A stretch of 64,000 bases of DNA from Sialis fuliginosa (GCA_961205875.1 OY540812.1:12896001-12960000), one strand, 5' to 3'; numbered from the stretch's first letter, positions 34,265-47,727 are shown. Notes: generated from the letters alone by a model not told the origin. Numbers and translations: made by a program.

Positions 34265-36154
34265 ATTAGATATAAAATTGGTTTTGAAACATGACAAATG
34301 ATTTTCCAAGATTATCTTAAAGCGAAGGATAATAAAATTTAAAAGACACAAAATGCAAAGATATGTTTTTTCCAAGTTTAAATGATCCGTATGTTATTAA
34401 TGGAAGAGCGTTTAGAACAACAATATTTACCCCTAGCGTGGGCAGTTATTTCACCGCCAGTGGCTGTGTATGGCTAGGAAGCGACAGCATAATCATATTT
34501 TAATTTATTTCCATTATCTACCGCACGCCGTACTTACAAATGCAAATGCGTCCCTTCCGACTACATGAATCACAAGCAATGTCCAGACCCCATGCCCTAC
34601 AAAATACTTCCTTTTGACATATATACACACTCACTCACACCTCTATCTACTTGTTATCTCTTCTTCTCTCTCTCTTCTACATTCTAGAAACTCACGCGTG
34701 TACAAGATATAAATACTTGCACACGTTTATGAATGCATGCGGATAATTATTATATTTGTATATCTACTTCAAAATATTTGGACTCTACCTACTTATTGAG
34801 AAAAATTACATTTTTTGATAGTTTAAAGTTTATCTTCGATACGTTTTATATATTGAGAATAGGACCGTATATAAAAGCTTTTAAAACCCGAACTTTTATT
34901 AATGATTTGATTAGTTCTTGAAAAATTAAATAGTTTAAAGTAGTTTTTATATTGTTAATATGATAAAATATAGTAATAATAATTACAATGTTAATAATAA
35001 TTGTGCTATAAATATATATCATTTAAATAAGAAAGATGTGAAACTGAAACAAATTATTTTATAATTTTTCAGTTTAATCAATATAATGAACACCCATTAG
35101 CTAGTCATTAATTAGAAATTTAATAAATTACATTATTATATTAATGCTTCTAGCATTTTCCAGAATTCTTATTACTTTATATATACATCGATTATATTTT
35201 CATTAATATAATATTGAAAATGCAAATGTACGCAATGTAGGTAATTATAATAAAACAAGAGCCTTAATTATGTCAAACCATCGTCCGGCCCTGAACTCCA
35301 ATTACTTTAAAACAAAATGTATATGTATACTTCAAAGTAGAAAGTTTTATAACAGTATATAAACAAAAAACTTTAATAAAGCAATCTATATAATTAGTGA
35401 AAGCGACCTTCGTTATATTTGTTACAAAACAAGCGGTATCAAATTAAGAGGATTAAAAAGGAAAAATACGTAAAACGAACCACAAAGCTTAATTAAGTCA
35501 AATTTAATTATAATCAATTAGTAACGAATCGCTTGCGGTTATGTACGTGCAGCGCTTGAGACGTCTGTAAGCTCCAGTGTCGAAGCTGTCCTCGTAAACC
35601 TCACACACTCAAGCTCCCGCAACAATAAACATCCTTATAAATTATGCTCCGTGATTCGCCTACCAAAAATACTCTACAAGATACGCTCTTCCCAAATTTG
35701 CTTCCATTATTCAAGCACAACTATGTATGATAGTGAATTTTTTATATCTCTACAAAGTACATATATAACATTGAAGTATTACCAGTAATTCTCGTTTTTT
35801 GCTTCTTTTTATTTTATTAGCTCGCTCTTTTTCCAGTCTTATTTTTCTTATTAAGATATGTACCTTCGTACAATTCATGACTCATAGACTCATATACGGA
35901 GAAAAATGGAGTCGATTATATTATTAAAAATTACAGTTGCCGATTAAAAATTTCATTTTTGTATCAAAAAATACTAAAAAAAAAATATATGTACAAAAAT
36001 ACATATATATACAAAAAATATCAGTTTTAACATGTACTGTCATTTTTCTATTCGATTATTGATAGTATATTTTTTATTGGTATATAAAAAATTAAAATAT
36101 ACCAATAATATAGATTTCAGTCCTGTATGCAACATTACTATTCATATTGTAGAA
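34265..36154. other. No gene recognised
   Basis: A CT-rich run lies at about 34640-34680. A less AT-rich patch at about 35535-35640 shows no open frame or splice structure. Otherwise background. Confidence 0.4.
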
Positions 36155-36690
36155 CAGGCCTGGCCAATTCAAATTGTTCCACGGGTCGCATAACAACCTA
36201 AAATTATTTGGATTAAGTTGAGCGTGTGAGTAATTTTTGCTCACGAATTATATTTTTTTTCCACGTCCGATCACGCACGTGACAAATTTTAATATATTTA
36301 TCACGTTATAAATTAACGTTTGTATGTATTCAAGTTGATATTTCTATGAAAAGTTGAAATGATAACCATGAAAGTTGACTAAGGTTTTGTTAAAAGTATG
36401 TTTTTTATATAGAAAATAACGTGAAAAGTTGAAATTTTCAAACCGAATGTCTGTATCTCAACCGTTTTCGAGATATGGCCTCTCAAAGTTTTAGTTTTTT
36501 CAAAATTTTGGAAAAAAATGGCTGTAACTTTTGAATAGGTGGTCGGATTTGGTTTTAGTCAACGAATGTGGAATAATCGTGTGGAATAAAACCAGTTTCA
36601 GGCATTTTAAATAACCCGATACTTAAAAAAAACATTAAATATAATTTGTTCAAATATGGCCGCGGGCTGTAGCGGTCCATAGTAAAATGT
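36155..36690 (+). mobile_element. hAT-like element remnant with another repeat inside
   Basis: It starts CAGGCCTGGCCAATTC, a typical hAT-type end, and carries GGCCGCGGGCTGTAGCGGTCC near 36658-36680. The same two sequence types appear at the right end of the fragment at 61383-61498, so both belong to one family. Positions 36405-36600 hold a single arm of the palindromic repeat seen at 3953-4409. The right terminus is not clear. Confidence 0.6.
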
Positions 36691-38035
36691 CACCAGATCC
36701 TTTACAATCTATATTATCATTAATATGGAATGCCGTGTTTAGATCGAAAAAAAAACAGCAACATCGTGTCTTTTTGACAAAAGTGCAATAAACCCTATAC
36801 ATTTTTAAATACGATGTGTTTTCAAACACAGTGTTGTTATTTTGTTGAATTTTTGAAGAATTACAAAATTGTCTCCCGTTTTAAGAATACTGAATCAAAT
36901 AGTAATATTTCATTAAAAATTGACTAGATATAAATAAATTGAAAAAAATAATAAATATTTTAAACAAAACATATCTACATAGAGAACTTATTAATCATAT
37001 AAAATCTAAATGCAATTATGTATTGTTAATAGAATAAGAACAAGCTTTAATTAGCTATTCAATTCAACACATCATATGAAACGTGTAAAACAATATTAAT
37101 GCCTTATAACGCATTTATAAAACTTCCACTACTACACTAATTAAATAATTCATATTATGTCATATAATGTCGTTTATATCGCTGAAATGTTCTGATTTTT
37201 TTCCTGTAATACTTCATTAAAGGCATTTCATGCGTAATGTAAATATAATTAATGAAAATAAGATTAATTAAGCAACTTCATGTATAAATACTGAAACTCT
37301 TTTGTTTAAAGTAAAATAAATAAATGCCCTTACGTAGCAATTCTGTCAACGTCGTTAGCATAAAATATGATGTCTCATTTCTTAGAAAATTTGCTTCTTA
37401 TTATATTAAAATGTACACAAATTTTAAATTTAACCCAAGTGTTCGTCAAAAAAGGAAATTTCAAGCATACTTATTTTATATGAATTGTGGGTAAAAAGTT
37501 TTTATGATTTATTTATTAATGTTTGTTTACTGCGAATTTTATTCTGTATGCATGCACGTTTTATTGACTTTTCTTTTTGCAGTTTCTTTTTATAGATATT
37601 AATTTACTTTGTTTTTGTTAGAACATTAAAATTTTAAATCAGTATTTTATTTTTAGTCCATCCAAATGAAATTTATGTAAAGTTTACGTTAACAAAATAT
37701 TTGGAAATGATATACCAGAAATTTAAGAAGTATAGGTAATTTAATAATAATATTTTCTTAAAATCTTCAGATTCTTTCTGCACAGTATAATAACATGTTA
37801 TTATATTTTAGTATTTTTCATTTCATCTTTACTTTATATATTTTTTTATAATATCTGATAGTACCTAAACTTAAAGTAATTAATTTTTATTTAGTTGATA
37901 TGCTTGTATGTTTATAAAGTAAATATGTTCAAAAGTATAATTTTATAGAATTCATTATCAATAAACAGATTAGAGAACGAAATACAACAATTTAAGTAGA
38001 TTTCAGTATTTATCAAGCATGTAAATTAAGTGATA
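36691..38035. other. No gene recognised
   Basis: AT-rich sequence lacking coding frames or recognisable repeats. Confidence 0.35.
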
Positions 38036-38088
38036 CCTTAACCACAATAAAATAATGTCATTCGACACGTGTTTTATTGTGGTTAAGG
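38036..38088. repeat. Perfect 17-bp stem hairpin
   Basis: CCTTAACCACAATAAAA is exactly inverted as TTTTATTGTGGTTAAGG after a 19-nt spacer. Outside the stem, pairing stops. It could be a very small foldback relic or a structured RNA; it is shorter than a usual miRNA precursor stem. Confidence 0.7.
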
Positions 38089-38395
38089 CGTATATATTTA
38101 ACTTTGAGTGGCTAAGAATAACCATAGTTTTTCTGATTTGTAGTAATGAAAATTAAATAACAATATAAGCTATTTTCAAAGATGACGCTTGTCATATGAA
38201 AATGGTATGAATAAAAACATTTAGTTTAAATATTTTTTTATTGAATCTTGGATTGTTTTACATTCTTATACTTATAACAACGATGTGTACTCAGTCGTTT
38301 GAAATTCGTTCAAGCAATGTCGTATACTATTTGTAGTAGACATGTCTTAACTTGTCGTCGTATTTGCTTGATATGAAATCGTCATAAAAGTCTAA
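38089..38395. other. No feature recognised
   Basis: AT-rich spacer between the hairpin and a MITE-C copy. Confidence 0.3.
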
Positions 38396-38655
38396 TGTCC
38401 GGTACAATAAAGGAACTAGCAAATTTGCTAGCTAGCAAGCACTTTCAAATGGGATGTTAATTATGTGATAGTATCAATGGAATTTAGAGCAGTGATACTT
38501 CAACTTAATTTTCATAACACCGCCACTGTTTTAATATCGTTGGTGTTTACATAAAACGCGTTCGCGAAAATTGTCAAACACTTCATTAAACTTTAAGAGA
38601 ACTCTCAAATAGGTTAGAAACCAAATTTGAAAGTGCCTGCTAGCAAATACCGGAT
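38396..38655. mobile_element. MITE-C, copy 2 (260 bp)
   Basis: The left end TGTCCGGTACAATAAAGGAA and right end AAATACCGGATA match the family at 9666-9975. The internal GGAATTTAGAGCAGTGA and TTTTCATAACACC are shared with it in order. The GCTAGC subterminal palindromes are retained at both ends. Confidence 0.8.
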
Positions 38656-39536
38656 ATGAGTGTTAGAAATGAAACTACATTTTTATCGTCAACGTATTAG
38701 AGACAAATATCTTATGACTTTTTAAGCGGCCTAATGAGTGAATGTTCAAAATAATAATTAGAAATACACACTCATTCAGTTCTAAAAATTTCCACAATCG
38801 TTTATATCTGTACTGGTAGGTACAATGTAATTCGTTTTTTATAACGTCTACTACATTAGAACCTTATAATGGAAATCATTTTTTTGGTTCACGGATTTCT
38901 ATATATTTTTTTAACAAATACTTATAATTAAAAAAATTAATATATACTTTGGACGCCTCTGTCTGTAACTTTAATCCATATACACGCATGGGCCGTATAT
39001 AATTTAACAAGTAATCAGTCATGAGCTAACTATGAATAATGTCTAGTGAAAATTGCTTCAGCTAAGTACAACTAATTAGGGTGCCTTACCAATTATGCAA
39101 GATGAATGTATTACCTGCACATGAACAATGGCTTCGCCGTATTACGACAAAGTGGAAAGATTTACGGTACAATGGTATGCTTCGTCAATGTCTTCAGCGA
39201 ATAAACATGTGGGGAGATATTGGTAACTAAAGAATGCCGCTTGTTTGACAGATCGCTCAAAATAAATCAAGTTTTATAATAACGCCGTCTTGATTTATAT
39301 CTGTGTTTACATTATCAAATATTTTAATTGGTTCTCTGTGTGTTGTATTCTGCAAAGAAATATGGAAATGGGGAGGTGTTTGTGACTTGATTTAGAATTC
39401 ATGAAATTTTTTATGGCCTGAATGATATAATCTTGTAAATAGTTAATAACTTTATTTATTTTTAACTAAATGGAGAGTTTATGACGTATTAACTTATGTT
39501 AATTTATGAAAAAAATTCTAATTGATTGCTAATTTC
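38656..39536. other. No feature recognised
   Basis: AT-rich spacer without gene or repeat evidence. Confidence 0.35.
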
Positions 39537-39892
39537 CCGGGAAAAATTTCAGATCTGAAGTGAACAAATCAGATCTTGATAGATCCGCATTTAGAGACAA
39601 CATCACATTTTTTCACTGGTTTTTGATCTGTGGAGACATGTAAAGATCTACAACGACCTACAAAGATCTACAACGATCTACAAAGATCGTGATAGAGGTT
39701 GAAACGTTGAAAGTTAATGAATTTCCAATGTTACAGGTAGGTCTTTGTAGATCATTGTAGATCTTTGTAGATCGTTGTAGACCTTTGCAGGTCTCCACAG
39801 ATCAAAACCCAGTGAAAAAATTATGATGTTGTCTCAAAATTCAGATCTATCAAGATTTGATTTGATCAGTTCAGATCTGAAATTTTTCCCGG
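39537..39892. mobile_element. GATC-rich palindromic MITE, 356 bp
   Basis: The TIR CCGGGAAAAATTTCAGATCT is perfectly inverted at the right end. Most of each half is also inverted. Inside each arm, units such as AAAGATCTACAACGATCTAC are tandemly repeated (about 39650-39710 and 39735-39800). No clear target duplication was found. Confidence 0.85.
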
Positions 39893-42800
39893 TTTGTAAG
39901 AGAATATTTTAAAAAATTATAAATTCTCTAAAGAAAATGACGTAGTTCACACGTCGCGTTGTAATTTCCTATTTTTATTTCATATGTAAACATTAAAATA
40001 AAAGAATAGCATAATAAAATCGTTCTCGTACACTTTTTTTCTGAATTTTGCAGTAAAATTAGATAAAAAAATAAAAATAAATAATCATCACTGCAAAATA
40101 TAAAAAAGTATATGCAAATAAAAACGTAAGTTCTAATATTAAATAAAATGGAGCACAAAAAGTAACAACTTTTATGAAGAAAAATATACAAGACAAGGAA
40201 ACATAACATTTTCTACACCCTTGTCACTGTAACGGCCAAATTAAAACAAAAAATATGAAGCTATTCTCAAAGGGTAATTTTCTTTTCGTCTTCATTCTAT
40301 AATATACATACTTACTTTACCAGCGGTCCACCGTTGCGTTAACGAAGTTCCAAGTCAATTAAAAATTAAACATGTTTATGTTCTTGGAGTTTTGTAAATA
40401 ACTTATATTTAAACAGTCGACGTGATATTACATTCTGTTTTGTTCTCAAAAAGATTATACAATGTAGCAACAACAGTTGCTCGCAAAGTCAATTATGAAA
40501 ATATAATATATATAATGAGTTGTTTGGATACTTATCGCATGCTTCAGCAATGTGTAAACAGAAGTATCTTAAAAATGTTTCAAAGGTCAAAGGATCATGA
40601 TTATGATTTAAACAAGTATACTCAAGGTAATAAATTAATATTTTATTTAAGAGCGTCGTAGAGAAAATAAGTTATTGTTTTTTAGTTATTGAGTTTTGAC
40701 ACCCCTTCTCTAAAAAGTTTTTTAAATAACTTTTATAATAATATGTACAAATGTCAAATTTTGACAATTTTTCTTCCAACAATTAAAAAAAGGCATGATT
40801 TTTTTATTAGAATTATCTATTAATTAACTTATTTTTAGATATGTTTAGTTTTTCAACAAGATGTTACTACGTTTTACGAGTCAGTCTGTATAAAAAATTT
40901 TATAAACTTTATTAAAATTAACATTTATTAAATTCTTAGTTAATATATGTTTATAAAAATATTTTTCATGTATGTAGAATGATGTATTATCCATCATTAA
41001 AAATTATAACAAGAACTACGAATGTAATTAAAAAGAATAATGAATAGAAAAATTCAAGCAAACACCACAAATAATGGCTTCATTTAGTTTTAAATAGATA
41101 GATAAATTACTGTGTACCACACACACGTAAAATAACAAAAAGAACGTAAACTTTTTTGTGGGGGTCAAATTGTTTTGATAATACGTTACAGTTAGAGGTT
41201 GTTAGTCAGACTCGGTTTTTTAAACCCCTTATGTGTCGCAGAGGTACAAAAAAACGGCCTCTGAAATTCCACCGTCCTGTTTTCTGTTAAAATCCTATAA
41301 ATCTAGTTGACAGATCCAAATATTACATATATAGCTTTTGTACTGGATTTAGATGAGTTATTCTTGATCGTTTTGCATTCATTTTTGATGAAGGTTTTTT
41401 TTTTTGCAGAATTAAATTTTTAAGGTTATAAGGATTTCAACGCTTTTAATTGTTTTAATATTTAAAAAAGTGTTACACATGCTTTCCTTAAAAATGGTTC
41501 AGTGGAAATTAATATAATCCATTTAAATAAAATAGCTTTATTATACATTTAACAAAAGGGAACAAATACAGGATACAAATACAATTCGTTCTTCAGTGTA
41601 TTTTTTTATTCAAATTCCATTACCATTCGTTTTAACTCTATACATTGTTTGTTTACCATTTTTCTCAATTAAGACTGTATTAATATAACTACAGTATCAT
41701 TTTCACAATACTTTATATTTTTAAGTATACAATATGTATGCTGAACAATGATAATTATAGAGAGTAAAAATTTAATTGAAGCACCCCCGTTTTTCAACGA
41801 ATAACGTAGAAAACAACCGACGCAAGTTACAGGACTTGCTGCGCGAACATATTTATTTTTATTGCCCCTGGAACGATTATGCAATTGCCATGATAATAAA
41901 ATGTACAAAAGAGACAAACGCAAAAATGTTTTTAAAATTTGATATTTGTGTTTCACTTTTAATGTTTTACTGTAACTAATTGAATAGCTTATTGTTAGAG
42001 GTAATTTTTCTTTGCTCTACTTAAGTTTCTGTTATGTTTTTTAGTTATATATAAATAGTTAATAAAAAAATATAGGTTATGGATACCTACAAAGAGTATT
42101 TAATATGAACTCATAATTGATATTATGATTACATTAATAACAAGCTAGGTTGGCTAGATGTTTGAATGTCACCTAACATAAGTTCACCATAGAGTGAAAT
42201 TTCGTAAATGCAAATCTCATTACTAATATAATACATTTATCCGATGTAATAATATTAAATATAATTATTATTTGCATATCCGCCAATTATGGTATACATA
42301 AAATGGCCAAGGGCACATGATATGGTTTCGTAGTAATTCTAACTACGATTTATAAAAAATAGTTATTTCAAAATTTTTCATAAGTTATTCTTGTGTTCGT
42401 TATAATTTTTTTTGAAAATACTAATTAAAAGCTACATTCTGGAATTTTTTCAGATTTTTCGAATCGATAGTTTAGAAAATAGAGGGAGGGACGCTCTGAT
42501 AATTACTTTGAACGCAAATATATCGTGACTGAAGGGTTAAAATTAAAAGCCCATTTAACGTTTTTATTGCATTTTAGGATACCTACATATATTGATCCCA
42601 CTCAATGGGATAAATTAAAAAAAAATTTGAATATATTTTTCAGTCTATGAAAACGGGTCTAAAAAACTTTTTTTTTAAATCTCATGATTTATGTTTTTGG
42701 GTTATCAATCTACGTCCGTATACCAAATTTCATCTTAATAGGTATATATATTTTATGGACAGACATACAGAGCGAAACTAATATAGAGTTCTTAGTTTTC

Positions 42801-43765
42801 TCCAGAACTCTAAAAACGACACATAGGTAAATCATTAAATAAATAAATTAGTAAATATAGTGAAGTATCAGTTTGCTATATTAGTATTGCTAATTATATT
42901 CAAAAAACATAAGGGTTAATTGAAATAAAATTCACAATTTTAAATCAGATTTAATTTTTATTAACAGGAATTATCTTAAATATGAACTGGTTAGTAGACA
43001 GAAAATATGAAGAGCTTTCAAAAGATGGAAAATAGCTTAGATTACATAGAAAAAAAATGTATGTAATACTGTTATTTCTTTTACTCCGTTATTGCATCTA
43101 CCCCATTTCATATCCTTTTTACTTGATTTGTATTTGTGAGTCATTATGTTGTATTGATATTTAAGTATTTAAAATAATAATAATTTCAGTAGTTTATTTG
43201 TCCACACAAAAATGTAAAAGCATGTAGAAATTAAAGAAAATGAAAAAATAAGCAAAAAGGAAGTCATGTGCTGATCTTATTCTTTCTCTCAAAGTACGTT
43301 GGTGATAATAAAATATACAATAGAACTAATGCAATGACGGAAGCTTTACTGGAGCGTGGTTAAGATAAACTCAGGTTGTGACTTAAGTTGTAGTTTTAAT
43401 GGCCAAAGTTGTGTTGTATTTTGCTGTTGTTATATTTTTTATTTGACTACTGCACAATGAAGTCCGTTTCTTACAACATCGAAATGCTTTTAAGCTATTG
43501 TTATCGCTATCATCGAAAAGATTTACTTAAACGTCTCAAGTGTGGACTGGTAAATTGTTTAAACTTATGATTATTGTTCTTATATTTCTTTGTAATTCGG
43601 TGTTTTTAGTGTTTCTGTAAGATTTTACGTGTATGTATTAAAGTCTATAACAGCAACATTTCGATGTTTTGAAAACAAGTCATGTGAAAATTATCAAAAA
43701 ACTAATTTTTTATTAAAAAAAATCAAAAATTTAATTGAACAGTAATTTAGTTTATTAGTCTAGTC
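39893..43765. other. Gene-free stretch
   Basis: Only background frames of up to 95 codons without motifs. Overlapping frames on both strands near 41669-41979 argue against coding. A block at about 42600-42800 resembles common dispersed insect repeats but has no second copy here that I can align well. Confidence 0.4.
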
Positions 43766-43995
43766 CAGCGGTTCCCAAACTTATTTTGTCGTGGAACCTC
43801 ATACGAGATTATTTAAAAATTTAGGATTTCAACCATAAATATAATCCCCCAAACCAATTAACATAAGGAATTATATTTTCATCTAGTGATGTGATTTAAA
43901 CGCAAAATTAAGAAAAACAATACTGAAATATACGGGAAACCTTCGAATCTTTCCGGCGAACGTACGGATTCCGCGAAACCCCCTTTGGAAAAAGA
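43766..43995 (+). mobile_element. hAT-type MITE fragment
   Basis: It starts CAGCGGTTCCCAAACTTA, a very common hAT terminus. Near its far side are CCGCGAAACCCCC and CTTTGGAAAAAG, a decayed inverse of the start. A target duplication is not certain. Confidence 0.5.
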
Positions 43996-44089
43996 TAGTT
44001 TAGTCAATACAGAATTCTTTATTTATTATTTTTTAAAAATTGGTAACTTTAAATGTAAAGAAAACAAAGGGTAGTTCATAACTTTAAAG

Positions 44090-44310
44090 GGGCTTACAAA
44101 GCTGTTTAAAATTAGTTATATAGAAAAAAACTTTGGTACTGTCTATTCTAGGATAAAATAAGTTAGCTGATAAAATTTTGAACAAAATATTTAAAAAACA
44201 GGTATTGAAATATATCGTGCGAAAAAATCTCTTAACGACACAACGCGATGTTGAGTTTGAAAACCACGCTAAAGTAATATATTTTATATATTTTTAATTG
44301 AATTTCAATT
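44090..44310 (+). repeat. Dispersed repeat, second copy
   Basis: Matches 2664-2900 in order: GGGGCTTACAAAGCT, AAAATTAGTTAT, AGCTGATA, then TTGAAATA and a GTT-GAGTTTG-AAACCACGC block. The two copies are highly diverged. Its class is not determined. Confidence 0.55.
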
Positions 44311-46530
44311 TGGAATTATAGGTTTTAATAGAAGAAAGAATGCCCAAAGTCTTAAGTAATGTTTTATATCCTATTGTCAATATCTCGAAAAAAAAAATTG
44401 AGGTACATCTAAGACATTAAAATTTGATGTATCAAAAAAGTTTTAAAGACGGTCGCAAAGAATACCTTTTATACCAAATAGAATAAAATCCGGCTTGAAA
44501 TAAGTAGATACTTATACATACATAGAATCGTATTTAATATATAATAGAATACCCTAATTTATGTTTTTTGTTGGACATTGATTCCTACTGTTTTATTTTT
44601 TTATAAAAGTGGCCTCAATACGAATTGAATTAATAATAAAAATAACCATTTTTTCGGTATATGGATATAAAACAAATGTTTAATGATCCTTGCATTGATA
44701 TTAATTTTTATTCATTGAAAATGAAGCATGTATCAATATTATATACATCAATATATCAATAGGAAGTGAATGCGTTTATTATACTGTTAATTAATTTTCG
44801 ATTACAGATTTAATTTATAAAAAGCAATAGCTAACAATAATTAAACATCAATTACTATGAAACATAAAACAGTTAAAAAGCAACTACAAAAGAAGCCTGT
44901 ATTGATTAATGTACCACACAAACATGTTGAAAATTTAAAAAGGATTCCGTTACTTTTACAAGTATGCACTGTGTTTGCACAGAATGTTTTCAAACACATA
45001 TATTCGATACTACACCATAATACGTACTTATGAATACTAAATGAGTTATTAGAGTTTTTTTTAAAACAACCTGATTATAACATAGATTATAACCGTTTTA
45101 TTGTTCCATCGCACGCAAATTTGTGTTGTTTTAGTATATCATTTTTCGCAGGTCACGTATAGGAAAAATAACTAAATTAGATTTGATACCATCGTTGGGA
45201 TTTTTGTTTCAGTCAAGTGGTTATGATAAAACTGTGCTTTTAACATTCTTAAAGAATATTTTTTACTATTACAGTAAGGCTTCGTATGATAGGATAATTT
45301 AAAACTGAAAGTCCCGTTTTGTACTGGATTTAATAAGTGAAAGTCTTGTAGATATTAAAGCAAGTCTTGTCTCGAACATGTAACCGAGACGGAGACTGGG
45401 AATTTTTATTTTTTATTTTATATAATGAAATTATTTTTTTACATGCAACCATTTGCTTAAATTAAATATATTTATTATAAGATAAATATTATATATTGTA
45501 TTATATTTTACATATTATAATCATCAGTGAAACTAGAATTTCCATGAGTTTTTTTGGATAAAGTCGATATTGTTCCGAACTCGTCTCGTCAAAATATAAA
45601 ACGCATAAATTGGCATAAATAAATGTATCGTTGACGAGACTGAAAATTTTATTTAAATAGTCTCATGTAAATGTTAACTATAAAAAATAACGAATATTCG
45701 AAATAATTATAGTTTATCAACAGTAACTGTTATTGACATTATTTAAAATTTCTGAAAGAAAGTAAACTTACATTATCATTATTTAAATTCTGAGTAGTGA
45801 ATTTCCAAATAAAATATATAGGCAAACACTTAGTCCATTACATCAATTTATTTTATAACTTAATAAATATAAATGTTACCTTCACTACAAACAAACAGAC
45901 ATCTAAATAATAACAAAACATATAATGTCAAATGTGCACTTCACGTAAAAGACAAAACCTCTATAATTTATTCCAAGGGTAGAGACTTCAATGGAGGCGC
46001 TTGGAAGAAAGAAAAGAGATTCATTTTTTGTATATAGGTAAATACATAATAATATTACATTACTTTAGAGCTTGTTACTATTTATTTTTTGTAAATGATT
46101 TAGCTATACCATAATTTTATATTTAACATTTGACAGGAAATAAAAATACGTGTTTCATTTACAGCAGAAAAAAAATTAAATTAAATTTCGAGGATCTGTA
46201 TTTAAAATTTTTTTATATAAATAATTAAAAATATATCAAAAGTATTCTCATAAAACACTCATTATAACAATTAAGGTACACAATTTCTACAGAAGAGTGG
46301 GAAATATTGAAATATTATGGGATCAAAAGATTTATATCTGTAATTTTTACTAATTTAATTAATTTTCCGCAAAGTTGTGAAATTGTAAAAAAGAAATTTA
46401 AAAAAAAATTATTTTGCAAATTTTGTCAAGATGCATGAAGTTAAAATTTTTTTAAGAAAAAACATTTTAATGTTATCTGGAAATAATAGTAAAGTAAATA
46501 TTTTATTGTGAAGTGAGGGTTGGAAAAAAC
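44311..46530. other. No gene recognised
   Basis: AT-rich sequence. GAGACGGAGACTGGG near 45387 and CTCGTCTCGTC near 45581 are isolated GC-richer words without further structure. Confidence 0.35.
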
Positions 46531-46765
46531 AATAGAGAAAATGGATTGCTAGGAAAAGACCCTTGAAGTGGCCGCCGAGATCCCCGGACCTGTCAACAAT
46601 ATTGGACTTTTTTATAGGGTTGGGTCAAGCAGTTGGTTTACGCTGAAGCACTTTCTCACGATGCAGAAGTATTGAAACAGGGAATTATAAATGCTATAAA
46701 CTCCATACCATTAGAACACATTCGAAACAGTTATAGATAATTTAGGCGAGGAATCGAATGATGTG
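46531..46765 (+). pseudogene. Mariner-superfamily transposase fossil (C-terminal part)
   Basis: In one frame from 46539, KWIARKRPLKWPPRSPDLS is followed by LDFF and a Gly-rich turn, then VYAEALSHDAEVLKQGI and a helix-like IPLEHIRNSYR. WPPRSPDL-x-LDFF and the following VY are characteristic of insect Tc1/mariner-type DDE transposases; the Asp of LDFF sits at the third catalytic position. The frame has in-frame stops and no N-terminal or middle part was found, so it is a dead remnant. It is not linked to any MITE family here. Confidence 0.75.
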
Positions 46766-47244
46766 TGGATGTGGGTAGCATTTACATCGAATAATTAAAA
46801 ATTAGTCAACATACATTGGTAAATATTTAATTTGTTTATTCATTTCTTATTAAGTTGTTTCAAACCCTACTTTACACTTCTATTTAATTTATTGAAAGTG
46901 TTATTTTTTAATGCTCTGAAATTCGATATAGGGCTGCAAAATTGCATTCTAAACAAATTTTCTTAGTAGATTTTTTTTCATATTTTGAAAAATATAGGTA
47001 GGAATTGTTCTTGGTTATTTTACAACATTGCTTATAAAGCATAGAAGACTAAATCAACTAATTTTTGATATACGTTAGTTTTTCATCAAGCAGGACTCGA
47101 TAACCAAATGTCATTCCGAAATTCGATTTATTTTGTTCATTACACCTCTTGTTATATCTATCCTGGGATACACTGTACCTATAAGTAAGTGAAGTCAAAA
47201 TAAAACTTAAAGCTCAGATATAGTAGAAAATTATTATTAAACCT
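46766..47244. other. Probable 3' flank of the transposase fossil; no gene
   Basis: AT-rich. CTATCCTGGGATACACTGTACC near 47160 might belong to the decayed transposon end, but no matching TIR was identified upstream. Confidence 0.3.
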
Positions 47245-47394
47245 TCAGTTAAATAGATATAATAATAATTTTAGTACTTCCCTAATTTGTTCCTTTGAAG
47301 AACCTCCACTGCCTGGCATTACACAAGCCTTGTATTTACGAGTGAAAACGTTGCGTGGGTGTAGGGCATCAATAAAAAACTTTGTGTTCCGCAT
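47245..47394 (-). CDS. Doubtful 49-aa small ORF downstream of a TATA/initiator
   Basis: On the minus strand a 49-codon frame (starting MRNTKFFIDALHPRNVF) lies about 50 nt below a promoter-like block. It has no recognisable motif or signal peptide, and I see no homologue in the window. An overlapping 69-codon plus-strand frame (47382-47591) is also open. Evidence for translation is weak. Confidence 0.12.
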   Translation of the reverse strand: MRNTKFFIDALHPRNVFTRKYKACVMPGSGGSSKEQIREVLKLLLYLFN

Positions 47395-47434
47395 GCAAAA
47401 GCCGACGCTCACTTATTTTATTATCGGACAGAGA

Positions 47435-47490
47435 TGTAAATCTCTGCGTGGTGCGAACTGAAGAGAGAGAGGCGTATATATTGCCAGGGT
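47435..47490 (-). promoter_or_regulatory. Candidate minus-strand TATA plus arthropod initiator
   Basis: Reading the minus strand, CAATATATACGCC is followed after about 20 nt by TTCAGTTCG, which contains the arthropod initiator TCAGT. The block (47380-47590) is GC-richer than its surroundings. The TATA-to-initiator distance is slightly short. Confidence 0.25.
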
Positions 47491-47727
47491 TGCCAATCAT
47501 TAATTCTGTAATAATAAAGCTCTACGCGCGCGTTCGTTCTATACAGCAATTAAATGCGGCGATGGCATGCGATACGCAGATTGCTATTTGAAATTGTAAA
47601 TAAATATTATTTCATTCTTGGTGGTGTGGTTGTAGAATTTATATTTGAAACAGTTCGATTGAGAATATAATATAGGAAAATGTGTTGCTATGTAATCTTA
47701 TACTGTTCATGATTTTTAAAATTATGA

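Noticed and set aside
41669-41979. Overlapping 95- and 67-codon frames on opposite strands
   Set aside because: There is no motif, no splice or promoter context, and composition equals the background.
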